Position numbers and translations under genes: made by a program
Assembly: GCA_009744235.1 (NCBI GenBank)
Contig: WPHV01000005.1
Location: 393,036-457,035, forward strand
Direction: 5' to 3'
Source of the DNA: Gillisella vitis
GTDB lineage: Bacteria; Pseudomonadota; Alphaproteobacteria; Rhizobiales; Rhizobiaceae
DNA: 64,000 nucleotides
Part shown: positions 26,621 through 34,731 of the stretch, one piece after another
Layout of the letters: the number at the start of each line of letters is the position of its first letter
How positions within the stretch are numbered: position 1 is the first letter of the stretch
The notes under the pieces: generated by a model
Database searches by the model: none
Told to the model about the DNA's origin: nothing
Seen by the model: only the letters and a program-made list of their open reading frames with translations

Positions 26621-27988
26621 ATGCCCACTGGCCAGATAGATTTGTGGCGCTACCGCCGTCATGTCCAGCTTGGGGCGGGCGATGGCGAGGAAGCGATCCA
26701 GCGGGCAGGCTCCGTCAACCTGTTCCTTTTCGCAGCCTGGCAGGGTGATGGTGGCCTGGAGTGGCGGGTTTTTGTCATCCAGAACCGATGCATTGCGGAT
26801 CTGGTCCAGCGACGGCGCGATGAACTGCATGCGCACGAACACCTTTCCCGTGGCATCGTGCAGACGCTCGAACGCCATTGTGCCGGTGGGAGGGGTTTCA
26901 TCATCGAGATAAGGCGGGATATGCCAATGCAGGCCAAGCATGGCGCCAATTTCCGCCTGCTGCGTGTCGGAACCGGTAAACAGCAGATATTTCGCATTTG
27001 GCGGGCCATCGCTGGGCGCACTATTGTTGGCCAGACCTGTTGCCGGATCGGCGGCCACCGCCAGCAACAGCTGATTGAGAAGATTGGAGCCATCGCGGGC
27101 GGCAAGATAAGGAACACGATTGCCGAGATCGTATTTGATCTGACGCAGCTGCGACAGGCGGATAATGTCCGCTTCAGTCGGCACCTTGCCAAATCCCACC
27201 TGATCGGCAGGAAAACCATTGGCATATTGCAGCAGGAAAACCTGCACGACGGTGCCTGCATCCTTCAACGGGCCGACCACTTCGACGCTGGCAGGCTTTT
27301 CCCCCTTGGCCTGCTTGACCTTGATCGACCAGGGGCGCTGCGACAACGTGCAGGCAGCGGACGCATCGGCCTTTTCGCAAAGGGAGGCAGCGCAGCAGTC
27401 GAGAATGCCGTCGAGTTCCTTCATCAGGCTGGCAGCGCGCGCCCGAGGCTTTTCAAGATCGCCACCCGCCGCCTCCAAAATAGCGGCCTTGGCCTTGTCG
27501 GGATCGACAGCGCCAAGCCTGGTATCGGAAGGGGCATAGAGCACATCGACGCCATCCGTGGCCTCGGTGTTGTTGAAACCAACCGTCAGGCCGCAGCCAG
27601 GAAACAGGGTGGACAGCATCACATTGCCGGTATCGATGGTGCGCTTCACCGAACCATTCGCCCAACCAAATACCGTGCCGGTCGCGGGACACCCACCCTG
27701 CGGCAGAAGCCCCCGGCCCCTCAGCATAGCGCTCTCCCACCGCGCCAATTGCGCCGTTGCTTCAGCACCATGCGGCGTCAATTGACCATCGGCGGTATCC
27801 CATTGCAGCCAGGGCTTGGACGACAGCGGGACGATTTCCTTGACACTGGTTTGCGGGCGCACGCCATGACGCATCAGCACCACATACTTATCCAGCACCA
27901 TGCCGCTATCGGCAAAGGCTGGCGCGGAAAAGCCCACCGTAGCCAAGCTGAGCGCAGAAAAAACCAATGTACGAACCGATATGCCCAT
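26618..27988 (-). CDS. Histidine acid phosphatase (phytase/glucose-1-phosphatase type)
   Basis: This 456-residue exported protein has a signal peptide ending at AFA (about residue 26) and the catalytic RHGVRP at 40-45, where His41 is the phosphate acceptor. The proton-donor motif near the C-terminus, usually HD or HAE, is not obvious; a DDETPPTG stretch stands in that region. It probably frees phosphate from phosphomonoesters such as sugar phosphates or phytate in the periplasm. GGGAG lies eight bases before the ATG, and a Pho box is centred about 83 bp upstream of it. Confidence 0.87.
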   Translation of the reverse strand: MGISVRTLVFSALSLATVGFSAPAFADSGMVLDKYVVLMRHGVRPQTSVKEIVPLSSKPWLQWDTADGQLTPHGAEATAQLARWESAMLRGRGLLPQGGCPATGTVFGWANGSVKRTIDTGNVMLSTLFPGCGLTVGFNNTEATDGVDVLYAPSDTRLGAVDPDKAKAAILEAAGGDLEKPRARAASLMKELDGILDCCAASLCEKADASAACTLSQRPWSIKVKQAKGEKPASVEVVGPLKDAGTVVQVFLLQYANGFPADQVGFGKVPTEADIIRLSQLRQIKYDLGNRVPYLAARDGSNLLNQLLLAVAADPATGLANNSAPSDGPPNAKYLLFTGSDTQQAEIGAMLGLHWHIPPYLDDETPPTGTMAFERLHDATGKVFVRMQFIAPSLDQIRNASVLDDKNPPLQATITLPGCEKEQVDGACPLDRFLAIARPKLDMTAVAPQIYLASGH

Positions 27989-28062
27989 CGCCGTGCTCCC
28001 GCTACGCCCAACTTGAACCGAAAATGAAACAAGGACTGTAGCGGCTCACTTACCTTTGGCGG

Positions 28063-28080
28063 GTGACCGTTATATGACAG
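28063..28080 (-). promoter_or_regulatory. Pho box upstream of the acid phosphatase
   Basis: On the minus strand the site reads CTGTCATATAACGGTCAC, two 7-bp half-sites (CTGTCAT, CGGTCAC) spaced by four bases. It differs from the E. coli PhoB consensus half-sites at one base. It lies 75 bases ahead of the start codon, a normal position for PhoB activation. Confidence 0.75.
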
Positions 28081-28108
28081 AACATAAAGCAGGCTAGGCC
28101 GTACTCCG

Positions 28109-29386
28109 TCAGGAACGCAGCGCCGCCACCGGCGATTGGCGATAGGCAAGCCAGGCTGGCAGTGCCGAAAGCAGCGCCGCAAAGACCAGCATGGCGCAGA
28201 TCTGCCAACCATCCTGGCTCGTGAATTCCACCGGCAGGTTAAAGCCATTGCTGGTCTTGACGGTTTGCGAAATGACCTTTGCCGCCGCATATCCCATAGC
28301 CACACCAAACCCGATGCCGCCCAGGAACAGGCTGAAAAGCTCACACCAGACGATCAGGAAGACCGATGACCTGGGAGCGCCGAAGGCTCTGAGAGCGCCA
28401 ATCTGCTTGCGGCGCTGGCCGATATGAACGACCGTCACCAGCAAGAGCGCGCCTGCCACCAGCGCCTGCGCGCCGATTGCCACAAAGGACAAAACCAGTT
28501 TCGCGTCGCCCAGCGTCGCGTAAAGCCTGGTCAGGACCTCGCCGGGGAAAACGCCGAGTGTCCGGTCGTTGCGATAGTCCTGCCGCAGCTTATAGGCGGC
28601 GGAAATGGTTTTCGGCTTGACCAGAATGGCCGGTACGCCGGGGTCTGCGGCTGAAAACTGCTCTGAGAGAGCAGCATTGGGGTCGATATGGCCGTGATGA
28701 TCATGCTCGTCATGGTCCTCGCCGTGACCGGCTTCCCCCTTGTCCGCTGCTGCCTCCTCCGCATCATGATCCTCATGCTCTTCACCGAGACCGTGAATAT
28801 GCCAGACGGCCTGAACCGGAACGAGGATTGCCCGATCCCAGGCCGTGCCGGTGGCTTTCAGCCTGCCAACGACATGATAGGCCAGTTCGCCATGGGTATG
28901 GCCGCCTTCGGCAGCCGTGCCATGCATCGGCTTGACCGTATCGCCGGTCTTCAGTTTCACATCGGCACCGACCACCGCCTCGCCTTCAAGCGCGAACATC
29001 TGTCCTTCGGCAAAGCCCGGCGTGGTCGCGGCAATCAGCCGTGTCGTCGTACCGACAATCGGATAACCGGAAAAACTATCGCCAAACGCCACAGGTGCTG
29101 CCCATTCCACGCGGGGATCGGCCTGCAATGTCGCCAGAACCGCACCCGGCACCAGCGGCAAGGGCGAAGGCTGCAAAAACACCGAGGACAGGACCAGCTG
29201 GGTTTCCGACCCGGCTGCGCCAATCACCAGATCGAATTTATCGGCAGCCCGGGCGCTGCCCAGCCGCAATGCCCGTTCCTGCAAGGTTACCGTCACGCCA
29301 AGCGCAGTCGACAGCGCCACCAGCAGGCAGACAACCAGCGCACCGGCCCAGAGGCGGCGCAGATCGGCAAGAATGAAACGGATCAT
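28109..29386 (-). CDS. ABC transporter permease (FtsX/MacB type) with His-rich loop
   Basis: The protein has 425 residues: one N-terminal helix, a large periplasmic region and three C-terminal helices, as in LolC/MacB-type permeases. The periplasmic part contains an extreme metal-binding stretch at 196-235 with ten His and fourteen Asp/Glu residues, plus HGTAAEGGHTH at 155-165. It is translated from a start overlapping the ATPase stop by 4 bp. With the ATPase and the small exported protein at 30103 it resembles zinc-linked exporter-type cassettes such as Zrg of Vibrio. A metal-related role is inferred. Confidence 0.88.
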   Translation of the reverse strand: MIRFILADLRRLWAGALVVCLLVALSTALGVTVTLQERALRLGSARAADKFDLVIGAAGSETQLVLSSVFLQPSPLPLVPGAVLATLQADPRVEWAAPVAFGDSFSGYPIVGTTTRLIAATTPGFAEGQMFALEGEAVVGADVKLKTGDTVKPMHGTAAEGGHTHGELAYHVVGRLKATGTAWDRAILVPVQAVWHIHGLGEEHEDHDAEEAAADKGEAGHGEDHDEHDHHGHIDPNAALSEQFSAADPGVPAILVKPKTISAAYKLRQDYRNDRTLGVFPGEVLTRLYATLGDAKLVLSFVAIGAQALVAGALLLVTVVHIGQRRKQIGALRAFGAPRSSVFLIVWCELFSLFLGGIGFGVAMGYAAAKVISQTVKTSNGFNLPVEFTSQDGWQICAMLVFAALLSALPAWLAYRQSPVAALRS

Positions 29387-30096
29387 GCGTCACCTCCCCG
29401 AGGTCCGACAATGCCTCCAGCAATGTCACCTGTGTCATGGACGATTTCGCCGTTTTTCAACTCGATCCTGCGTGGCAGGCGCTCCACCAGACGGGCATCG
29501 TGGGAAACGACGATCAAAGTGCTGCCCTCGCTTTTCGCCAGATCCAGCAGGAGATCGGCAACCGCAGCCCCTGCCTCGGCATCGAGGCTTGCGGTCGGTT
29601 CGTCGGCAATGATCACGCCGGGTTTTCGCAGCAGCGCGCGGGCCACCGCCACCCGCTGCATTTCGCCACGCGACATAGTTTCAATCGCTTGATCCGGTCG
29701 CCCAAGGCCGAAGCGCGGCATCAAGTCGTGGGCGCGCTCGACTAAGGCCGGTGTCGCCACTCGCGCCAGCCGGGCTGGCAGCAGGATATTGTCGATGGCC
29801 GACAGGCCGGAAAACAAATGAAATTCCTGCATGACAAGACCGATATGCGCCGCGCGGAACCGGTCACGCGCGCCTTCCGACAGGCCCGACAGATCAGTGC
29901 CGTTCCAGCGGGCGCGGCCTTGGCGCAGGCGCTCCAACCCGGTCATCACATTGACGAGCGTGCTTTTGCCCGAACCGGAACCGCCGATGATCGCCAGTTG
30001 AGCCCCGGCAGCAACCTCAAGCCGACCAATGCTTAAAACCGGCTTCGGCAGGCCCGCGTAGCGGACCGCCACATCCTCGAGAACAAGCGACATCAT
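29383..30096 (-). CDS. ABC transporter ATPase (LolD/MacB family)
   Basis: This 237-residue nucleotide-binding subunit has Walker A GGSGSGKST (38-46), a signature MSRGEMQ, Walker B VIIADEPTASLD and the H-loop VVSHD. The LolD/MacB subfamily energises mechanotransmission-type exporters rather than classical importers. It is the middle gene of a three-gene operon with a 4-bp overlap to the permease and 6 bp to the upstream gene. Confidence 0.92.
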   Translation of the reverse strand: MMSLVLEDVAVRYAGLPKPVLSIGRLEVAAGAQLAIIGGSGSGKSTLVNVMTGLERLRQGRARWNGTDLSGLSEGARDRFRAAHIGLVMQEFHLFSGLSAIDNILLPARLARVATPALVERAHDLMPRFGLGRPDQAIETMSRGEMQRVAVARALLRKPGVIIADEPTASLDAEAGAAVADLLLDLAKSEGSTLIVVSHDARLVERLPRRIELKNGEIVHDTGDIAGGIVGPRGGDA

Positions 30097-30102
30097 GGGC
30101 GA

Positions 30103-30570
30103 TCACACCGTGCCATAAGTGGCATTTCTCAGCCGCAACAGACTGACGAAACCGGTTTCAGGGTCGGTCCACGACCCCATTTCCAGGGTTCCGACCACTT
30201 CGATGCGGGTTCCCGGCTGTACGAACGTCTGCTTTTGATCCAGGTAGACAACGACGATATTGTCCGGCCAGTCCGCGTCCGAGGAGCAGAACGGGCAGAG
30301 CGCCATCGGAATTTCCGTCAGCACGAAAAACGCCGCTTCCGCTTTCAGCGGCGGCGCCATGAAACCGCGCATCGCCACCGGTTTTCCGTCAGCCTGTTTG
30401 ACCATGTCGGAAAATTCCAACCCGAGCACGCCAACCTTGCCATAGAGCTGGTCGAAATCGATAAGCTGCGGTGCAGCTTTTGCCGGTTTTGAGAACAGCC
30501 CAAGGGCGGCAAACCCGAAAAGGGCCAAACTGTCTCGCCGCCGAAAAGCAACCCGGTTGAGATCTGTCAT
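30103..30570 (-). CDS. Exported protein of the metal-linked ABC operon (DUF3299-like)
   Basis: This 155-residue protein begins with an arginine-rich signal, RRRDSLALFG…KPAKA, that could use the Tat route. The mature part has MRGFMAPP and a CPFC pair (in ALCPFCSSDADWP) and ends in a small beta domain (GTRIEVVGTLEMG). It resembles DUF3299-type proteins found with LolD/FtsX-like transporters in zinc-starvation regulons. The CPFC motif may bind metal or act in redox. The start at 30570 has GAGGCG before it. Family assignment is from memory of the pattern, not a search. Confidence 0.65.
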   Translation of the reverse strand: MTDLNRVAFRRRDSLALFGFAALGLFSKPAKAAPQLIDFDQLYGKVGVLGLEFSDMVKQADGKPVAMRGFMAPPLKAEAAFFVLTEIPMALCPFCSSDADWPDNIVVVYLDQKQTFVQPGTRIEVVGTLEMGSWTDPETGFVSLLRLRNATYGTV

Positions 30571-30628
30571 CGTAACGCCTCGGCCCTGAACGCGGCATCG
30601 CACCACGCCATGCACCCTCAAAAATAGA

Positions 30629-30645
30629 GCATTTCCAGGAAATGC
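30629..30645. promoter_or_regulatory. 17-bp palindrome upstream of the ABC operon
   Basis: GCATTTCCAGGAAATGC is a perfect palindrome with one central base, 59 bases ahead of the operon start. It could be an operator, possibly for a Zur-type regulator, but similar AGCATTTCC repeats are scattered in rhizobial genomes, so it may be repeat debris. Confidence 0.35.
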
Positions 30646-30696
30646 GTAAAAACCCCGGAAATACTTAAAACAAAGAGTGGAAGTCTCTATAGAATA

Positions 30697-30727
30697 GGCT
30701 CCGGATGCGGTATCCGCACCCGGAGCC
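30697..30727 (-). terminator. Terminator hairpin after the alkaline phosphatase
   Basis: A near-perfect 14-bp stem (GGCTCCGG…CCGGAGCC with inner TGCGG-TAT-CCGCA) lies 17 bases past the stop codon and is followed on the minus strand by TATTCTAT. Confidence 0.8.
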
Positions 30728-30743
30728 GAGTATCATAGCAGGC

Positions 30744-32498
30744 TTAGTTGGCCTTTGGCGCACCAAGGGCAAAAGCGTCGGCCAATACCTTGTAGACGTC
30801 GCTTTCTTCCAAATAGCCCTTGAAGCCTTCCGAACCGGCACCCGTGGCCTGAAGCACGACATCGTCCACAGCGTGAACGGCGGTGTCGGCCGAACGAGGC
30901 AGATTGCCTTCGCGGAAAACCGCACCCGGCACCGACTTATAGGCCTCGTTGGCGACGTATTGCTTCTTCTCGTTCTGAATTGCCGGCTCGAACGGACCGT
31001 CCATCTTGGGGCGGAAGGTCTCGTAATAGTCCGGGAAGTTGGACGAGAACACAGCCAGGCGACGCGATACATCGACCTTGTCCGGGAAGCCGTCGCCGTC
31101 CTTGTCTTCATAGTTCGGGAAGCCGGCATCGGCATAGACGCCAACCTTTTCGCGCATCTCGGTGCCGGGCTTGTCGTCGTCAATGGTTCCGATGATGGAA
31201 ACGCCATGGGTGTGGTCGCCGGTGACGACGATCAGCGTATCCGGATGGGTCTTCAGGAATTCGAGGCCAAGCCCAATCGCCTGATCGAATTCGATGGTTT
31301 CATACATCGCCCGATCCCAATCCATCGGATGGGACATTTTATCGATGGAGGCGCCTTCGACCATCAGGAAGAAACCATCATGGTTCTTGGAGAGTTGATT
31401 GAGGGCAACCTTGGTCATATCGACCAGGCCCGGCTGGTCGGGGAATTTATCGACGGTACCCTTCTTCAGGAACTTGCGATCCAGAAGCGTATCCATGTTG
31501 CCGGTATGAAACAGGCCGAGCAGCTTGCCGCTATTGGTGCCAGCGGCGGCGTCCAGTTCGGTCTTCGAGGTCGCCAGCGTATAACCGGCATTCTTGAACT
31601 CGGCGATATAGTCCTTGTCATCCTTGCGCTTCGAGCCAGGGATGGACTTGGACAGGAAATAGGCCGAACCGCCACCCAGGATAACATCCGGCTTGACGTT
31701 GAACATCATGCCGACGATCTCGGCCTTGTCGGCGCGGGCGCGGGTGTGGGAGACCACGGCGGCGGGCGTTGCATCTTCGATTTCAGCCGGAGAAACAATA
31801 CCAATCGACTTTTTCGTGGTGCGGCGCAGCGCCTCGGCAATGGTTTCGACCTTCGGGTCATCCAGCGTGTTCGGGGTGCGGTCGGCATAAACGCCAAGCG
31901 CGTTCACGGCGGTCTTGTGGCCGGTCATATAGGCCGACATGGTGTTGGCGCTATCGGTGGCGATGGCATTGGTCGAGGATGTGCCGATAAAGGCCATCCG
32001 GTCGAGGCTGTCCATGTTGAGGTGGCCGTTGGCCTTGCCCTCAGTCATGCCCTTGGACATGATGCGGGCACCGGTGCGGTGGGCTACCGACAGACCGTCA
32101 CCGAGGAAGAAAATGATATTCTTGGCAACAGGCTTTTGCTGGGTCGCATAGACATCCCAGGTGACGGATTTCTTTTCGTCTCCAGCCGAAACCTCGACCT
32201 TGTAGGAGCCTGCCGGAAGCTTGACATCGCGCAGGATCAGGGCCGAGCCAAGAACCTTGTCTTCCTTGCCTTTTTCTTCGGCGGTGAACTGTGCCTGGCT
32301 GCCGAACACAGCTTTGTAGTCCTGGCCGTTGACGGTGATTTTGACGTCTTCCGGCTTGACGACAGATTTCAGCTCGACCTTGAAATCAAAGGGAGAACCG
32401 GTGAGGATCGTGGCGCGGTCAAGCGGATAGACCGTAGCGGCTTGGGCTCCGCCTGCCAGAACCGTCGTGGTAAAAAGAGCTGCGAGAATGGTGCGCAT
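30744..32498 (-). CDS. phoA: Alkaline phosphatase
   Basis: This 584-residue exported enzyme of the PhoA superfamily has a signal peptide cut after GGAQA (residue 20) and a beta-rich N-terminal domain. The catalytic core has metal ligand D134 in FLGDG and the nucleophile S183 in ATDSANT; VTGDHTHG and VEGASID are present. A calcium-type loop DKDGDGFPDKVD sits late in the core. It is longer than E. coli PhoA (471) because of the N-terminal domain and the loop. It releases phosphate in the periplasm. GGGGGA precedes the ATG at 32498 and a Pho box lies 55 bp upstream. Confidence 0.92.
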   Translation of the reverse strand: MRTILAALFTTTVLAGGAQAATVYPLDRATILTGSPFDFKVELKSVVKPEDVKITVNGQDYKAVFGSQAQFTAEEKGKEDKVLGSALILRDVKLPAGSYKVEVSAGDEKKSVTWDVYATQQKPVAKNIIFFLGDGLSVAHRTGARIMSKGMTEGKANGHLNMDSLDRMAFIGTSSTNAIATDSANTMSAYMTGHKTAVNALGVYADRTPNTLDDPKVETIAEALRRTTKKSIGIVSPAEIEDATPAAVVSHTRARADKAEIVGMMFNVKPDVILGGGSAYFLSKSIPGSKRKDDKDYIAEFKNAGYTLATSKTELDAAAGTNSGKLLGLFHTGNMDTLLDRKFLKKGTVDKFPDQPGLVDMTKVALNQLSKNHDGFFLMVEGASIDKMSHPMDWDRAMYETIEFDQAIGLGLEFLKTHPDTLIVVTGDHTHGVSIIGTIDDDKPGTEMREKVGVYADAGFPNYEDKDGDGFPDKVDVSRRLAVFSSNFPDYYETFRPKMDGPFEPAIQNEKKQYVANEAYKSVPGAVFREGNLPRSADTAVHAVDDVVLQATGAGSEGFKGYLEESDVYKVLADAFALGAPKAN

Positions 32499-32552
32499 AA
32501 TGTTTCCCCCAATATGTGCCAGATGATTGCAGGGCGGTCTTAGGGCGGATAG

Positions 32553-32570
32553 ATGACAGGCAGATGACAA
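32553..32570 (-). promoter_or_regulatory. Pho box upstream of phoA
   Basis: On the minus strand the site reads TTGTCATCTGCCTGTCAT: two 7-bp TGTCAT half-sites with the standard four-base spacer. It ends 55 bases before the phoA ATG, as expected for PhoB-activated promoters under phosphate starvation. Confidence 0.85.
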
Positions 32571-32603
32571 CGCCCGATTGCGTGTCGATTGTCTAAATGC
32601 CTC

Positions 32604-33422
32604 TTAATCCTTGCGGAAGACAATGCTGGCCGTCCACCCGGTGATCATAGCCACCAGCACGGCGAAGATGCCGTAGGACAACGGCTGGTTATGAGCGGCA
32701 TCGGTAATCGCCTGTTCGACGCCAGTCTTCACCACCCGCAGGCGCAGATCCTTCTGGGCCAGAAAGACCCCGCTCTTGAACAGATAGGCATGCACGACAT
32801 GCACGCCATCGGGAATACTGGCGGGCAGCCGCAGGCTGGCGCGAAACAGATTGGTGCTGACGAAACGAATACCGGTATCGCCCTCCTGATAAAGGCCGCT
32901 CGTCTGTTGCAGGCGGCGATAGGCAGCTCGGAATTCGCCCATATTGATATCGCCGATAAAATGGCCGGTCGGGGTCAGCGGCAGATAATCGACGCCGAGC
33001 CCCAGATCGTTCAGAACCTCGCGCGGGGCAATCGTCTGCACCGGCCTGGTGCTGGCAACCGAATAGGAGGTCGGCACCCGCTCGAAGGTCAGGGATTTCC
33101 GGTTGACCCAGATGCCCAGGAACCGCTCCTTGCGCCGCACGGTCGCCGCTTCCCGCGGGCCTTCCAGAGTCACCACGACATCATATTGGCCGATGGCCAA
33201 CAGCAATTGATCGACATTGTTCAGCGCGCCAAACACAGTGAGATCGGCGCCGCGAAAATCCGAGGTAATGGCGATTTCATTGGTGGACGTGCCGATTTCC
33301 AGCGTTTCCTTGCCGGTACTGTCAGGGGTCAGGAAGGGGATCTGGGCGCTCGCAGCCCCCACAAACAGGATCGCCCCAGAGAGTGCGACCAGCGCCAGAA
33401 GGAGGAACCGGCCCAGGATCAT
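32604..33422 (-). CDS. TIGR02186 family protein
   Basis: This 272-residue protein has an N-terminal signal/anchor ending near VGAASA, a long periplasmic region rich in beta strands and a C-terminal membrane helix (YGIFAVLVAMITGWTASIVF). The family has no assigned biochemical role but is regularly encoded beside a TauE/SafE-type exporter, as here. Its ATG overlaps the stop of that gene by 4 bp, so the two are co-translated. Confidence 0.78.
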   Translation of the reverse strand: MILGRFLLLALVALSGAILFVGAASAQIPFLTPDSTGKETLEIGTSTNEIAITSDFRGADLTVFGALNNVDQLLLAIGQYDVVVTLEGPREAATVRRKERFLGIWVNRKSLTFERVPTSYSVASTRPVQTIAPREVLNDLGLGVDYLPLTPTGHFIGDINMGEFRAAYRRLQQTSGLYQEGDTGIRFVSTNLFRASLRLPASIPDGVHVVHAYLFKSGVFLAQKDLRLRVVKTGVEQAITDAAHNQPLSYGIFAVLVAMITGWTASIVFRKD

Positions 33423-34342
33423 CGGCCCGTACTCCCCACCACGATGGAATAGGCGTCATCAGGGGTCATCACCAGTTCGATGGCAAGGCGCAGGCCAACG
33501 GCCATGACCAGCAGGCCAAGCAGGGCGCGCAATTGTTCGCCGCGCAGTTTCTGGCCGACCCGTACCCCATATTGCGCGCCGATCACCCCGGCGATCATCA
33601 GCATGAAGGCTAAAACGATATCGACCGAATAATTGGCCTTGGCCTGGGCAATGGTGGTGAAGGCGCTGACGAAGATGATCTGGAACAGCGAGGTGCCAAC
33701 CACGACATTGGTGGGGATGCGCAACAGATAGATCATCGCTGGCACCAGAATAAAGCCACCGCCAATCCCCATCGGTGTCAGGACACCGACGAGGAAGCCG
33801 AGCACCAGAATGGGGATGGCGCTGAGATAAATCTTCGATTTCTTGAAGCGCATCTTAAACGGCAGCCGATGCACCCAATTGTGATGGCCGGGGCGGCGCA
33901 CCGGCGCTGGCTGCTTTCGGGCCGAACGGCGCAGGGCGCCGATGCTTTCCCACAACATCAGTGTGCCGATGGAACCCAGCAGCACGACATAGAGGATGGA
34001 AATAAACAGGTCGATCTGGCCGAGCTTGCGCAGAGCGACGAAGATCCACATGCCGAGCGACGCGCCGAACAACCCGCCGACCAACAGCACGCCGCCAAGT
34101 TTCAAATCCAGCGAGCCACGCCGAAAATGGCTCATGGCGCCGGAAACCGAAGAGGCCACCACCTGATTGGCACCGGTGGCAACAGCGACGACGGGCGGAA
34201 TATTATAGAAGATCAGCAGGGGGGTGATCAGGAACCCGCCGCCGACACCAAACATGCCCGAGAGAAAGCCAACAGCCGCGCCCATGCCGAGGATGATGAA
34301 AATATTCACCGACAGTTCCGCAATCGGCAGGTAAAGTGTCAC
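33419..34342 (-). CDS. Sulfite exporter TauE/SafE family (TSUP) transporter
   Basis: This 307-residue membrane protein has about eight helices and the duplicated TSUP signature: SGMFGVGGGFLITPLL in the first half and GIGGGFILVPAMIYL in the second. Members export sulfite, sulfoacetate or related organosulfonates. A GTG at 34342 with GAGGA five bases upstream is chosen; the frame extends 82 codons further but without hydrophobic or family character. It forms an operon with the TIGR02186 gene. Confidence 0.88.
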   Translation of the reverse strand: MTLYLPIAELSVNIFIILGMGAAVGFLSGMFGVGGGFLITPLLIFYNIPPVVAVATGANQVVASSVSGAMSHFRRGSLDLKLGGVLLVGGLFGASLGMWIFVALRKLGQIDLFISILYVVLLGSIGTLMLWESIGALRRSARKQPAPVRRPGHHNWVHRLPFKMRFKKSKIYLSAIPILVLGFLVGVLTPMGIGGGFILVPAMIYLLRIPTNVVVGTSLFQIIFVSAFTTIAQAKANYSVDIVLAFMLMIAGVIGAQYGVRVGQKLRGEQLRALLGLLVMAVGLRLAIELVMTPDDAYSIVVGSTGR

Positions 34343-34731
34343 GGCTGTCCTCGAAATGCGCCCGAAATGCCAAATTCCGCCGTCATGGCCGGAATGCCCA
34401 TGACGATGCCCGTCAATCCTTACGATATCATTCCTTAAATCCCGGTAGATTTTGGGGGCACTTGCCCAAAAAACCCCAAGCGTCACATATTCTAAAATCG
34501 TGACGCTCGCCCGGCACCCCGCAATAGTGATCGGTTCCGTAGGTGTGTTTAGGCGATTGTAAGAGGATTTCGTTCGCCTGCAAGGCAAAACGGCAGACGC
34601 AAAATCTTTCGGCGCGCCCTCACGGCTGAGTTTGCCTCAGCGAAAGTTGAGTTTGTCCGGGTCAATCTGAACTTCACAGATTCCAGTCGCATCGACACTG
34701 ACGACCAAACTCTATCAGACCCGACCCTGCA
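34343..34731. other. Gap between TauE-type gene and podJ; degenerate repeat
   Basis: No gene is seen in these 389 bp. Around 34643-34686 the sequence GTTGAGTTTGTCCGGGTCAA and the CTGAACTTCACAGATTCCAG after it match shortened, diverged parts of the RIME-like repeat. The promoter of the TauE/TIGR02186 operon should also be here. Confidence 0.5.

Noticed and set aside
30629-30645. Palindrome as a definite Zur operator
   Set aside because: The arms do not match the alphaproteobacterial Zur pattern as I recall it, and similar sequences occur as scattered rhizobial repeats; kept only as a weak regulatory candidate.
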